Assembly: GCA_947492175.1 (NCBI GenBank)
Contig: CANLMQ010000035.1
Coordinates: forward strand, 1 to 63,604
Reading direction: 5' to 3'
Origin: an uncultured Draconibacterium sp.
GTDB taxonomy: Bacteria > Bacteroidota > Bacteroidia > Bacteroidales > Prolixibacteraceae
Length of the DNA: 63,604 nucleotides
Positions 1 through 9,313 of the stretch are shown piece by piece (position 1 is the stretch's first letter; each line of letters begins with the position of its first letter). Both the position numbers and the translations under genes were made by a program. A model generated the notes under the pieces. It had not been told where the DNA came from. It was given only the letters and a program-made list of their open reading frames with translations, and made no database searches.

Positions 1-142
1 AATCAAAGAACGCCTGTATCTTGTTTATATTTAATTAATTATACAATGTTTTTAAAAGTTAACGCATCACTACTAATTCAAAATATTAAAATGCTGGGTT
101 ACAGTGTTTTTTTGTTAGATGAAATCTAGGTAAGAGTATCTA

Positions 143-190
143 AATGGTTTTGGAAAGTTTAGGATAGTTCCTAAAAATCCCAAAACCATT
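143..190. repeat. nested inverted repeat (hairpin) left of the abgT-like gene
   Basis: Outer arms aatggttttgg (143-153) and ccaaaaccatt (180-190) are perfect complements. Inside them lies a second perfect stem, tttagga (158-164) with tcctaaa (169-175), closing a 4-base loop. A short T-run follows on the plus strand at about 194-200, so it could end transcription of a plus-strand gene lying left of the window. It does not look like a terminator for the minus-strand transporter gene that stops at 245. The rest of 1-244 is AT-rich and shows no gene. Confidence 0.5.
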
Positions 191-244
191 ATGCTTTTTT
201 GAAGCTTTTGTAATGCTCAGATAATTTTTCAATAAAACCGGCCT

Positions 245-1768
245 TTAGTAAAATAAAGGAGAATCGGGCCCGAGTGGAAGTTTAAAATAAATCCAGCCGA
301 TAAGTAAAATTGTCCAGCCGATAAAGAATAGTATGGAGTAGGGGAGCATGGTTGAAATAATTGTTCCAATGCCCGCATTTTTATCGTATTTCTGAAAAAA
401 GGCGATTATTAAAGCAAAGAAACTCATCATGGGCGATATAATGTTTGTTACGCTATCCCCAATCCGGAATACAGCTTGCGATAATTCGGGCGAATATCCC
501 ATAAGCATAAAAATGGGGATAAATACAGGAGCGAGAATTGCCCATTTTGCCGATGCACTTCCCATGAGCATATTAACAGTAGCAGCAAAAAGGATAAATA
601 ATATCATTAATACATATATGTTCAAGTTTGCCGCTTTCAGAGCTTCAGCACCATTCACAGCCATAACAATGCCGAGGTTACTTTCCTTAAAATATGCAAC
701 AAACTGAGCGGCAAAAAATACTAATACAAGGTAGGTTGCAAGCGTTTTCATACTGTTGGCCATTCCTGTCATAATATCAGCATCGTTTTTAAAAGTACCA
801 ACGGTTAAACCATACACCACACCCATTGTTCCTGCAATCAGAAATAATAAAGTAACAACACCCTTCAATAGCGGCGAGTGTAGCAATGAACCTTCCGCAT
901 TCCGAAGCAATCCGTTTTCGGGAATGGAACCTAATAGAAGCAGTGCCAGAAAGCCTAAAAATACAATTGTAGCGTTTCGTAATCCTTTTCGCTCTTTCGC
1001 TGTTAACCGTTCAAGCTTTCCTTGTTCAAAGTCTCCCGATGGTTTATAGTTCCCAAAACGAGGTGCAATAATTTTTTCTGTTATCCATGTTCCCAATATA
1101 GAAATCATGAATGTTGAAACGATCATAAAATAGTAATTGGCAGTGGGATTAACTGTGTATTCTGGATCGATGATTTGTGCAGCTTCCTGCGATAACCCGG
1201 CTAGTAACGGATCGATTGTTCCGAGAAAGAGATTGGCACTAAAACCACCTGAAACACCTGCAAAAGCAGCGGCCATTCCTACAATAGGATGTCTGCCTAC
1301 TGCAATAAAAATTACTCCGGCCATTGGAATTAAAAGAACATAACCAATATCACTTGCCATATTCGATACTATTCCTGCAAAAACCAAAACAAAAGTAAGC
1401 ATTCGTTTTGGAGCTTTTAAAACAAGCAAACGAATAGCAACTCCAATTAATCCGCTGCTTTCAGCTATCCCAATACCGAGCATGGCAACCAAAACTATTC
1501 CAAGCGGGGCAAAGTCGGTAAAGTTTTTAACTGTCTTTTCTAAAATGAAGTGCAAGCCATCGGCTGATAGTAAGTTTTTTGTTTTAACTATTTCACCCGT
1601 TGCCGGATGCAGGATTTCCCAACCCAGTATATGTCCGATAAAAGAAATGACAAGTGTTAAAAGTGCCAGCACCAGAAATAATGTTGCCGGATGCGGCAAG
1701 GCGTTTCCTCCCCGTTCTACAAGGTTTAAAAAACGTTGCATTAGGGTTGTCTTTGTCTGTATTTTCAT
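245..1768 (-). CDS. AbgT family transporter
   Basis: Integral membrane protein of 507 residues, the usual size for the AbgT/MtrF family. Members import p-aminobenzoyl-glutamate or export p-aminobenzoate and sulfonamide-type antimetabolites using a cation gradient. About a dozen hydrophobic segments are visible. Family-like stretches are NPTANYYFM near residue 210 and, towards the C-terminus, MGSASAKWAILAPVFIP followed by GDSVTNIISPMMS, which match the re-entrant substrate-site regions. It is the last gene of a minus-strand group with the AI-2E-type and NhaA genes (55-base gap upstream). The family call is firm; substrate and direction of transport cannot be read from the sequence. Confidence 0.9.
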   Translation of the reverse strand: MKIQTKTTLMQRFLNLVERGGNALPHPATLFLVLALLTLVISFIGHILGWEILHPATGEIVKTKNLLSADGLHFILEKTVKNFTDFAPLGIVLVAMLGIGIAESSGLIGVAIRLLVLKAPKRMLTFVLVFAGIVSNMASDIGYVLLIPMAGVIFIAVGRHPIVGMAAAFAGVSGGFSANLFLGTIDPLLAGLSQEAAQIIDPEYTVNPTANYYFMIVSTFMISILGTWITEKIIAPRFGNYKPSGDFEQGKLERLTAKERKGLRNATIVFLGFLALLLLGSIPENGLLRNAEGSLLHSPLLKGVVTLLFLIAGTMGVVYGLTVGTFKNDADIMTGMANSMKTLATYLVLVFFAAQFVAYFKESNLGIVMAVNGAEALKAANLNIYVLMILFILFAATVNMLMGSASAKWAILAPVFIPIFMLMGYSPELSQAVFRIGDSVTNIISPMMSFFALIIAFFQKYDKNAGIGTIISTMLPYSILFFIGWTILLIGWIYFKLPLGPDSPLFY

Positions 1769-1823
1769 GGTTGAATTTCGTATGTCTTTAAATAATTTTG
1801 AATTGAATAAAAAGGTTTGAGGC

Positions 1824-2879
1824 TTATTTGCGTTTGAGTTTTATTTGTGGTTTTTCACCTGCCATTAATTCTGCTATAATTTTGGTTCTGGGAAATTGGT
1901 CGAACACAATTTTAATAAATACGGTAATTGGAATTGACATGATAAGACCCGGTACATTCCATAAATATCCCCATAACATTAACATTATTAAAACGGTGAT
2001 TACGTTTAGAGCAAATGTTTTTCCCATAAAAATAGGTTCAAGTATTCCTCCCATAATTACCTGAACCATTGTTATAGCTATAACAAAAAACAGCAAGGTT
2101 CCGGTAGGATCGAGTTCAACAAAAGCAAATAACGATAAGGCTATTACCGAAATAACCGAGCCAATCATCTGGATAAAATTGAAGGCAAACGCAAAAAGTC
2201 CCCAAAATATTGGAAAACTTACGCCAAATATCATACAAACAAGGCTAAAACCTACACCTGTGAACAAGCTTATAATAAACTTCACCTTCACAAATTTGAT
2301 TATATCCCGTTCTATTCGGATAAATGTTTTGATTGATGAATGCCTGATCTTAAATATGGTTTGATTGAGTATTTTCTGGAAATTTATAGATTCGGAAAGC
2401 AGGAGAACAACAAAAAAGACAGTCATTAAGGTCATCGACAATGTATTGGTAACAAAGTCGAGTGTTGACCCGAATTTCTCCATAATGTTGTTTTCCTGAA
2501 AATAATGCATAATTATATTATCTCCCTGTAATCGTTCAAAACCAAAAAACTCCTCAATAAGAACTACCAGGTTGGTTATTTTTGTTTTTGCCTTTTCGAA
2601 AAACATAGTGTCGGCCGAAATAATTTCATTACTTGTAAGTTGAATTAACTCGCCTCCGGTTTTTAAAGCTCCCAGAATAATGGCAATTACTATAGCTATG
2701 TTTACCGGTTTCGGAACATTTTTCCTTTTTAACCATCGCATTAACGGAAGAAACAATAATGCAATAAACATGGCCAATACCAGTGGTATAAAAATGAAAG
2801 ATAAAATCTTAATTATATAGAAAACCAATGGAATTACAATAATAAGTAACAGGGTATTGGTTATTTTTAAATCCTTCAT
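1824..2879 (-). CDS. AI-2E family transporter (PerM/TqsA type)
   Basis: Membrane protein of 351 residues with paired N-terminal hydrophobic segments (residues 8-45), a polar stretch of about 90 residues and a block of C-terminal helices, the layout of the AI-2E exporter/PerM family. Some members of this family are Na+/H+ or small-molecule transporters, so a quorum-signal role should not be assumed. The gene sits 44 bases downstream of nhaA and 55 bases upstream of the abgT-like gene on the same strand, suggesting one transcript. The link to a Na+/H+ antiporter favours an ion or pH role, but that is inference. Confidence 0.85.
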   Translation of the reverse strand: MKDLKITNTLLLIIVIPLVFYIIKILSFIFIPLVLAMFIALLFLPLMRWLKRKNVPKPVNIAIVIAIILGALKTGGELIQLTSNEIISADTMFFEKAKTKITNLVVLIEEFFGFERLQGDNIIMHYFQENNIMEKFGSTLDFVTNTLSMTLMTVFFVVLLLSESINFQKILNQTIFKIRHSSIKTFIRIERDIIKFVKVKFIISLFTGVGFSLVCMIFGVSFPIFWGLFAFAFNFIQMIGSVISVIALSLFAFVELDPTGTLLFFVIAITMVQVIMGGILEPIFMGKTFALNVITVLIMLMLWGYLWNVPGLIMSIPITVFIKIVFDQFPRTKIIAELMAGEKPQIKLKRK

Positions 2880-2923
2880 ATGAGCTTTTTAATTTTAATA
2901 AATGGATTAAGGAGGAAATTGTT

Positions 2924-4228
2924 CTACTCAACTTGGTTTTTACTGGTAAGTTTTAATAAAATAAATCCGCTTAAGCCTGAAAACAGAGAACCTGCAAGAA
3001 TACCAATCTTGGCTGAATCGATGTAAACAGGATTGGAAATAAAAGCAAGGTTGGCAATAAAAATCGACATGGTAAATCCAACTCCAGCTAAAAAGGCGAT
3101 ACCCAGAATATGCTTAAATTGAGTATTTTTAGGCAGCTCGGTAAGTTTAAATTTCAGTGTTAAAAACGAAAGCACAGAAACACCCAGGAAATTTCCAACA
3201 ACCAAACAAATAGCTGTGTTTAAAATAAGAGCAACATCTAAATTCATATCTGTATTAAACGATACCCCGGCATTTGAAAGAGCAAATAAGGGAACGATTA
3301 AATAGGCAACCCAGTTGTGTAAACGGTGTTCAAGTTGTTGCAGCGGCGATTGTACGCTATCCGAAATTTCCTCAAGGTCGTCAATTTGGGCAATTTGTTG
3401 TTTTGTAAGAATATAGTTTTTGTTTTCATCGCCGGGTTTAATCGATTTGGCAATCTCAACCAGTTTGCCGGCGTATGTAGAAATGTTCATTTTTTGTCTG
3501 ATTGGAACAGTAAATGCAAGCAATACACCTGCTACCGTTGGGTGAATACCCGATTTCAGAAATAGTACCCAAATGATAACCGAACAAATAAGGAATACAT
3601 ATTTAGAATGAATTCTTTTGTAGGAAAGCCAAATTAACAAAGCAAATGGTATTAGTGCATAAGCCAGCAAAATCCACTTAATGCTTGAGCTGTAAAAGAT
3701 AGCGATTACGGTAATTGCGCCGATGTCGTCGATAATAGCAAATGCGGTTAAAAAAACCTTCAAACTGACTGGTATTCTTTTTCCTAACAAATTTAGTATG
3801 GCAAGGGTAAATGCAATGTCGGCTGCCATAGGAATTCCCCAACCGCCCGACGTTTCAGGATTTTTGTTCAGAACAATAAAAAGAATTACGGGGATAACCA
3901 TACCTCCAATTGCCGCAAAGAACGGGAAAGCTGCTTTTCTGGGCGTGTCCAGTTCGCCGATAAGCAATTCGCGTTTTAATTCCAGGCCGATCAGGAAAAA
4001 GAAAATGGTCATTAGTCCGTCGTTAATCCATAATATCAGTGGTTTGTATAATGAAAAGCTTTCGGTTGAGAAACCTATTTTATATTGCCATAATGAGTCG
4101 TACAAATACTGGAAGGGTGAATTTGCCCAAATCAGGGCAAGTATTGTTGCCCCGAAAAGTAGTATTCCGCTTAAACTCTCGATTTTTGCAAATTTTTGAA
4201 AAGGGGTTATAATCAATCTTTCTACCAT
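2924..4228 (-). CDS. nhaA: Na+/H+ antiporter NhaA
   Basis: NhaA exchanges cytoplasmic Na+ for external protons across the inner membrane. The 434-residue product shows the family landmarks: MAADIAF with Asp137 and AIIDDIGAI with Asp167/Asp168, equivalent to the E. coli pore residues D133, D163 and D164. IFFFLIGLELKREL (about 75-88) is another conserved stretch. About twelve membrane segments are present, with a polar insertion near residues 265-305. It is probably the first gene of an nhaA/AI-2E/abgT-like transcript. A Na+-type V-ATPase lies nearby on the same strand, so the region as a whole points to sodium homeostasis. Confidence 0.95.
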   Translation of the reverse strand: MVERLIITPFQKFAKIESLSGILLFGATILALIWANSPFQYLYDSLWQYKIGFSTESFSLYKPLILWINDGLMTIFFFLIGLELKRELLIGELDTPRKAAFPFFAAIGGMVIPVILFIVLNKNPETSGGWGIPMAADIAFTLAILNLLGKRIPVSLKVFLTAFAIIDDIGAITVIAIFYSSSIKWILLAYALIPFALLIWLSYKRIHSKYVFLICSVIIWVLFLKSGIHPTVAGVLLAFTVPIRQKMNISTYAGKLVEIAKSIKPGDENKNYILTKQQIAQIDDLEEISDSVQSPLQQLEHRLHNWVAYLIVPLFALSNAGVSFNTDMNLDVALILNTAICLVVGNFLGVSVLSFLTLKFKLTELPKNTQFKHILGIAFLAGVGFTMSIFIANLAFISNPVYIDSAKIGILAGSLFSGLSGFILLKLTSKNQVE

Positions 4229-4372
4229 TGTTTTTAATTTTTAAGGCATTGTTTTTAGTTCCGTATCAGATTATTCTGCACGGTAAATTTTAAATTATTT
4301 TTATGAGATTATTGCATCAGGTTACCTGTATCTCAGGTTTTTGATGCTGTAGTTGCTACTGTTTATACGTTG

Positions 4373-5032
4373 TTAGAACATTACCAGCTCGTTTTTAAAA
4401 GCATAAATTACCAGGTTAACGGTGTTAAATGTGCCGGTTTTCTGAAACAGGCTGCTTTTGTGTTTCTCAACTGTTTTCGGGCTAAGAAATATTTTATCGG
4501 CAATCTGTTCGTTATTCAATCCACTGCAAATTAATTGCAGTATTTCTTTTTCGCGCTCGGTCAATTCGGGAAGTCCACGAGTTTTTGACTTTTGTTCGTG
4601 GCTTTTGTATAAGTTGCGTGTTATTACTTTTATAATTTCTTCCGAGAAATAGCTTCCACCTCCCGATACTTTTAATATGGCTTTCTCGAAATCTTCAATA
4701 TCGGAACGTTTCAGCATATAACCCTCTACGCCTGCCGAAATCATCTGTTCAATATATTCATCGTCGGCAAAGCTGGTTAAAGCAATTATTTTAATTTCAG
4801 GATATTTTTGCAATGCAATTTTCGATGCTTCAATTCCATTCATTTTGGGCATGTTAATGTCCATTAAAACAATATCGGGTATGGTGGTTTCAAGAAGACT
4901 TAAAAAATCTTCGCCATTTGATGCTTCTCCGACTACTGTAACAAAGTCGAAATTACCCAATAATAACAACAATCCATCTCTAAAGATTTTATGGTCATCT
5001 ACGATTATAATATTTGAATTTTTCCGGGTCAT
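4373..5032 (-). CDS. NarL/FixJ-type response regulator
   Basis: Cytoplasmic two-component regulator of 219 residues. Residues 7-125 form a receiver domain with acidic residues DD at 12-13 and phospho-acceptor Asp58 in LMDINMP. Residues about 150-215 form a LuxR-type helix-turn-helix (LTEREKEIL, then LSPKTVEKHKS). It starts 2 bases after the stop of the histidine kinase gene, so the two are almost certainly one operon and a cognate pair. The targets are unknown. Position between nhaA and the V-ATPase operon makes ion or energy stress genes reasonable candidates, but that is inferred from location only. Confidence 0.93.
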   Translation of the reverse strand: MTRKNSNIIIVDDHKIFRDGLLLLLGNFDFVTVVGEASNGEDFLSLLETTIPDIVLMDINMPKMNGIEASKIALQKYPEIKIIALTSFADDEYIEQMISAGVEGYMLKRSDIEDFEKAILKVSGGGSYFSEEIIKVITRNLYKSHEQKSKTRGLPELTEREKEILQLICSGLNNEQIADKIFLSPKTVEKHKSSLFQKTGTFNTVNLVIYAFKNELVMF

Positions 5033-5034
5033 AA

Positions 5035-6279
5035 TCAGACTGTAAACTGTATGGTAATTTCAACTCCTCTGCCTTCCGAACTGTTTATTTCGTACTTGCC
5101 TCTCATCGATTCGATTCGGTTTATGATATTTCGCAAACCCATTTTGTTTTCATCGCTCGAAAAGATTAAGTTCGGATTAAAACCTTTCCCGTTATCTCTG
5201 TAAACCAATACCATTGTTTTTCTTACTTTCCTAATATCAATAGATAGTTCTGTTGCTTCCGAATGTTTAATTGTGTTGTTAATTAGTTCGTTACAAATTC
5301 GGTAAATGTTTATTTTTATATTGGGATCGCACTTAAAATCATCTGCAGCAGCATTAACTTTACAGGTTATTTCTCCCAGGTCCGTAATCTTATCGCAAAC
5401 TATCTCCAATGCTTTTACTAACCCATAACGATTCAGAACAGAAGGATTTAAGTTGTTTATGGCAGATTCAAGATTTTCAAGAGCAATCGACGACAGTTCT
5501 TTAACTTTAAGAAGGTTATTATGAATGGCCTGGTTGGTGCAATCTTTCTCTATTAATTTTATAAAAAGTGCAATACTCGAAAGAATTGAACCAAGACCAT
5601 CGTGCAAATCGGCAGCAATACGTTTGCGTTCTTTGTATTCTATCTCCATCGATTTTATGGCTTGTTGCTTTTCTACTTCGTTATAAGCATAAGTGAGTCG
5701 ATAGATAAGGAATACACAAATTACAAGAAGACAAAATATGGCAAATACCAGTTTGAATATCTCTTTTTTAAATTGAAAGCTTGCATCTAAAATATACTCA
5801 TGTACATTTTTGTCGAGTTCCTGGTAAGCAGTTTGAAAATCGTGATAGTTGTCGAGAATGACAACATCAATTGCATTTATTTCATTCTCCAAACCACGAA
5901 TGATCTTTAAGTTTAACTGTTCAACCTGCGTTTTTACCAGCGATAACGATTTTAGCAGGTTGAATTCCTGCGTGCCTTTAAATTGCTTTACAATAAAAGA
6001 ATCGAGTTGTGCGATATATTGTTTTGACGAATTAAAAGAATTTAAAACTGCCAAACCTTTTAACGTGTCGTTGTATAAAAAATAGTCGTCGAGGTATATT
6101 CTGCTGTGCGAAATTTCTATATCGATATTTTTGGTATGTTCAATAAGTTCGAGGTGTTCTTTGTCAAGGGTTAAGCTTTTAATGGTTGTGTACACCAACG
6201 CCCCACATGCTATTGCAGTAAGTGCAATAATAAGTAGTAAAACTCGTCTTCTAAAAAGTAATCTGACCTTGGCACTCAT
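5035..6279 (-). CDS. membrane sensor histidine kinase (HisKA_3 type)
   Basis: Kinase of 414 residues. TM1 spans about residues 13-31 and TM2 about 176-194, enclosing a 145-residue, mostly helical extracytoplasmic sensor. A short coiled linker follows, then the HisKA_3 dimerisation helix with RIAADLHDGLGS, where His226 is the expected phosphorylation site. The C-terminus is an HATPase domain with N-box NELINNTIKHS, DNGKGF and the later MGLRNI. This is the NarX/DegS-like class that pairs with LuxR-type regulators, as here with the gene 2 bases downstream. The sensor domain matches no ligand-binding fold I recognise, so the signal is unknown. Confidence 0.92.
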   Translation of the reverse strand: MSAKVRLLFRRRVLLLIIALTAIACGALVYTTIKSLTLDKEHLELIEHTKNIDIEISHSRIYLDDYFLYNDTLKGLAVLNSFNSSKQYIAQLDSFIVKQFKGTQEFNLLKSLSLVKTQVEQLNLKIIRGLENEINAIDVVILDNYHDFQTAYQELDKNVHEYILDASFQFKKEIFKLVFAIFCLLVICVFLIYRLTYAYNEVEKQQAIKSMEIEYKERKRIAADLHDGLGSILSSIALFIKLIEKDCTNQAIHNNLLKVKELSSIALENLESAINNLNPSVLNRYGLVKALEIVCDKITDLGEITCKVNAAADDFKCDPNIKINIYRICNELINNTIKHSEATELSIDIRKVRKTMVLVYRDNGKGFNPNLIFSSDENKMGLRNIINRIESMRGKYEINSSEGRGVEITIQFTV

Positions 6280-6326
6280 ACAACAAACTTAGCCTCCAAA
6301 AATACGAATTTCAAATAACTTGATAA

Positions 6327-6350
6327 AGCCCCACTGTTTACAGCCGGGCT
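6327..6350 (-). terminator. weak terminator candidate after the V-ATPase operon
   Basis: Stem agccc (6327-6331) with gggct (6346-6350), containing an inner ctgt/acag stem with a 2-base loop and a small internal loop. On the minus strand only a short, impure T-stretch follows. It lies between the stop of atpK at 6398 and the histidine kinase start at 6279, the right place for an operon end, but the signal is poor. Confidence 0.35.
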
Positions 6351-6397
6351 AATCAAATTATGAAAGTATTACGCTTAACCGATTATCACAACCTTTT

Positions 6398-6868
6398 TTA
6401 TAAACTCATACTTATTAAAAACGTTGCGGCAAAAGCTATAATTGCATATAACTCAGGGAATACAGCCAGTACCATTGTTTTTCCAAAAATATTATAACCG
6501 GCACCAATACCTGTAATTCCGGAAGCACAAACGCTACCTTGTTTTATTCCCGATAAAAGCCCTACAAATCCCAGGGCAATACCGGCTGCAAAAATCGATG
6601 CTCCCTGGTACAATGATAATTGCAAAGTTCCGTCTACTATAAAGGTTGACAATTTTGCATTAATGATAAAAAAACCTGCAAAACCGTAAAGACCCTGTGT
6701 CCCGGGTAATGCACTTAGTAACATATAGCTACCAAATGCTTCGTCATTTTTTTTCAAGGCACCAATTGTAGCGTTGCCACCTGCTGCCACTCCAATGGCA
6801 CTGCCAATGCCTGCAATGGCAATCATCAGGCCAAGTCCTACATAAGCTAATATTACAGCTGTTGTCAT
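6398..6868 (-). CDS. atpK: V-type ATP synthase subunit K (rotor ring proteolipid)
   Basis: Membrane rotor subunit that binds the transported ion, 156 residues with four hydrophobic helices, i.e. a fused double hairpin, the same length as Enterococcus hirae NtpK. The ion carboxylate is Glu139 in FPELYAI. The first hairpin has LPGTQ (residues 54-58) and the third helix has Gln110 in IKQG. These correspond to the L61/T64/Q65/Q110/E139 ligand set known for Na+ in NtpK. The first hairpin has no carboxylate, giving one ion site per subunit. The gene is last in the V-ATPase operon, 34 bases after subunit I. Na+ specificity is inferred from these residues. Confidence 0.95.
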   Translation of the reverse strand: MTTAVILAYVGLGLMIAIAGIGSAIGVAAGGNATIGALKKNDEAFGSYMLLSALPGTQGLYGFAGFFIINAKLSTFIVDGTLQLSLYQGASIFAAGIALGFVGLLSGIKQGSVCASGITGIGAGYNIFGKTMVLAVFPELYAIIAFAATFLISMSL

Positions 6869-6902
6869 AATAATAAATTTTAATTGTTGTTATTTCGTTA
6901 TT

Positions 6903-8693
6903 TTATTTTCTAAATGGTTTATATTCTTTTCCGCCGCCTTTGAATCCGGCATTTTTGTAAAATTCAACAAAGGTTAATCGCATAGGATGAACAAACGAAC
7001 CCAGCGATGCAATAAGGATATTCAGGGTATGACCGAGTATCAGAAAAATTACAAAGAATACAGGGCCGATTATCTTCGACGATCCCAGAATCTGCATTCC
7101 TATGTCGTTTATTACAAAACCCAGAATTGCGCTTGAGAGACCCAATGCAAATAATCTTATGTACGATAAAATATCGCCGAAAATACCTGTTACAGTCGAA
7201 TAAATATCCCAGATACCTTTACCAACTCTGCCGAAAATACCTGCATTAACATCGCTGAAAAACAGGATGAAAAAGCCACCTAGGGCAAGAATGGAATAAA
7301 GGATCGTATTGTTTGAAGCCAGTACACCGGTTTGAGTTAAGCCTCCGTAAGCTCCGGTACCCAGAATAACGATTAGCCATCCGAATGTTGCTAGCGAATG
7401 TAAAAATCCGTATTGTTTAATTTGATTGGCGGCTTTAACAAACATGGCAAATACAATTTGAATTGCCCCCAAGGCCAGCGCCAGGTTAAACATTTTATCC
7501 GGGTTGAGAAACAAGTTTTTGTATTTCGAAAGAAATGCGACTTCTGTTTCAATTAGGTTTATCCCAAAAAATGTTCCGGTAATAATACCAAAAATAACAG
7601 TGGCAAGTCCCAAAAACTGAAGCAAGGTTAGCATTGGTTTAAGCTCCTTTTTAGCCTTAAATTTGTAAATGGCGGCACCAACCAGAAACAGTAATCCATA
7701 TCCTGCATCTCCAAGACAGAAGCCAAAAAATAGCATAAAAAAGGGTGCAAAAAACAAGGTTAAATCGAGTTCTGCATATGCAGGCAGCGAAAACAATTTT
7801 CCAATTGGCTCAAAAAGCCTGCTAAACCGGTTGTTTTTTATAAGTACCGGTACATTATCTTTTTCTGTTGCCTTTTCGATTACATAAAGAATATCGTTTT
7901 GGTCCAGAAAGCTATCGATTTGTTTTTTCTTTGGTTCGGGTACCCATCCTTCCAGTATCCTTATTTTATCGTCGGCTTCTTTTATCGTGTTAAGAACCGT
8001 TTTTTGATAGTTAAGCCTTGCCACTACTTCTTCCTTTTCTTTTACCAGAACCGGTAGTGCTGATTTGGCATACACTTCTATATCGCAATTGATTTCAGAG
8101 ATTTCTCTTTTTATCTCTTCAATTTGCTCATTAATAGTTGAGAGCGATAGTTTGTGAAGTTTTACCTCGTCGGCTTCTATTTGCACAGAATCCTTGCCTT
8201 GTGTTATAATTACAAAATAAATTCGGTTGTTTTTTTCTGCTATAACTTCAGCATGATATCCGTCGGTTAGGTTTTCTGAAAACTTCTTTTTTGAAACTGT
8301 AAAAAACCGAACAAATAAATTTTCCTTTTCCAGTTTGTTTATGGTTTCATATGAAAAATCGCCCCAAATACTGTATGTGTCGTATTCTTTTTTTACCTCG
8401 TTTAGTTCTTGTTCAAGCTGAAGCCGTTTTTCCTGCTTATTTATAATATCTGTTGCAGTTGCTTTTGCATCGAGGTTGTAATTTGTTTGTTCTTCCGGTA
8501 TTTCAGTTTTGCTTAAATACTGAATTGCCTTTTCAAGCTGAGTCAGCTCCGCATCTTTCTGGTCGGTTTCGGAACTTGCATTATCCTGCTTTTCTATCAC
8601 ATGCAGAATGCCAAGTTGCTGAAGATGTTCCAGGAAAATATCGTATTCATTGTGATATACCCAAAAAGTATATTTATTCATTTTAACTATCAT
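6903..8693 (-). CDS. atpI: V-type ATP synthase subunit I (a-type stator)
   Basis: Membrane stator subunit that forms the ion half-channels against the K ring, 596 residues. The N-terminal half (about 1-310) is soluble with long helical stretches; the C-terminal half has 7-8 membrane helices. LSYIRLFALGLSSA carries the arginine expected to be essential for ion release. I chose the ATG at 8693, which overlaps the subunit D stop as ATGA. The open frame continues upstream to 8894, but that extension lies inside the D gene and is low-complexity and basic. A GGAGG run seven bases before this ATG lies within D codons and may help coupled re-initiation. A second ATG at 8681 is possible. Confidence 0.93.
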   Translation of the reverse strand: MIVKMNKYTFWVYHNEYDIFLEHLQQLGILHVIEKQDNASSETDQKDAELTQLEKAIQYLSKTEIPEEQTNYNLDAKATATDIINKQEKRLQLEQELNEVKKEYDTYSIWGDFSYETINKLEKENLFVRFFTVSKKKFSENLTDGYHAEVIAEKNNRIYFVIITQGKDSVQIEADEVKLHKLSLSTINEQIEEIKREISEINCDIEVYAKSALPVLVKEKEEVVARLNYQKTVLNTIKEADDKIRILEGWVPEPKKKQIDSFLDQNDILYVIEKATEKDNVPVLIKNNRFSRLFEPIGKLFSLPAYAELDLTLFFAPFFMLFFGFCLGDAGYGLLFLVGAAIYKFKAKKELKPMLTLLQFLGLATVIFGIITGTFFGINLIETEVAFLSKYKNLFLNPDKMFNLALALGAIQIVFAMFVKAANQIKQYGFLHSLATFGWLIVILGTGAYGGLTQTGVLASNNTILYSILALGGFFILFFSDVNAGIFGRVGKGIWDIYSTVTGIFGDILSYIRLFALGLSSAILGFVINDIGMQILGSSKIIGPVFFVIFLILGHTLNILIASLGSFVHPMRLTFVEFYKNAGFKGGGKEYKPFRK

Positions 8694-9295
8694 GCCACTT
8701 CCTCCTCTGCTAGTTGCTGACGCTTTTTTACAATTTTTTGGGCCGATATAGAAAGGTTTTCCTCGTCTTCCAGGAACCGTTTTATTTTTAAAATTGCATT
8801 TTGGTAACCCGGTATTTGTACTTTTTCGTACAGATTTACCTTTTGCGTGGTTTTCCGCCTGGCATGGTTCAGCATATTCATTTTCCGAACACAAATTTCT
8901 TTCTCAACAATGATTTTGCTGAGCTCTTTTAAAAAGGCTATTCCTTGCGGGAACCATTGGGGCTTTCCAAACAAACTATATTCTTCTTCATTAAAAGAAA
9001 TGGTTTCGAGTTCAGGTATTTTTACCCCGGCAATTTTTTTTGTGGTAGTTTTTAAACTTCTTATGCTGATTAATCCGGGTAAAAACTCGGCCCATAATCT
9101 CGGATGTATATTACCTGAATTTATTTTTTCGTTTAGCCTGATTTCAAGTTCATCGGCCTGGTGTTTTGCTTTTTTCACTTCCAAACGTAGCGCTGCTTCC
9201 TTGTTTTTAATTGTTGGAAGTGCCTTGGTTCGCATAGCCAACTGCTTGTTAAGGCTTTGCAGGGCTGTTTTGTTATATTGAAATTTTATTGCCAC
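8690..9295 (-). CDS. atpD: V-type ATP synthase subunit D (central stalk)
   Basis: Central rotor shaft subunit linking the A3B3 head to the membrane ring, 201 residues. The N-terminus MAIKFQYNKTALQ and the long coiled helices at both ends are typical, and NMLNHARRKTTQKVNLYE marks the C-terminal helix. The start codon is GTG at 9295; no suitable ATG is nearby and the family N-terminus begins exactly here. The gap to subunit B is 18 bases and the stop overlaps the subunit I start. This is the V-type D subunit, not the F-type beta subunit that shares the atpD symbol. Confidence 0.94.
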   Translation of the reverse strand: MAIKFQYNKTALQSLNKQLAMRTKALPTIKNKEAALRLEVKKAKHQADELEIRLNEKINSGNIHPRLWAEFLPGLISIRSLKTTTKKIAGVKIPELETISFNEEEYSLFGKPQWFPQGIAFLKELSKIIVEKEICVRKMNMLNHARRKTTQKVNLYEKVQIPGYQNAILKIKRFLEDEENLSISAQKIVKKRQQLAEEEVA

Positions 9296-9313
9296 GTTTT
9301 GTTTCTTTATTGA

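Noticed and set aside
8694..8894. N-terminal extension of subunit I by 67 residues
   Set aside because: The extension lies wholly inside the subunit D gene on the same strand, is basic and low-complexity, and the ATGA overlap start at 8693 gives the family N-terminus.
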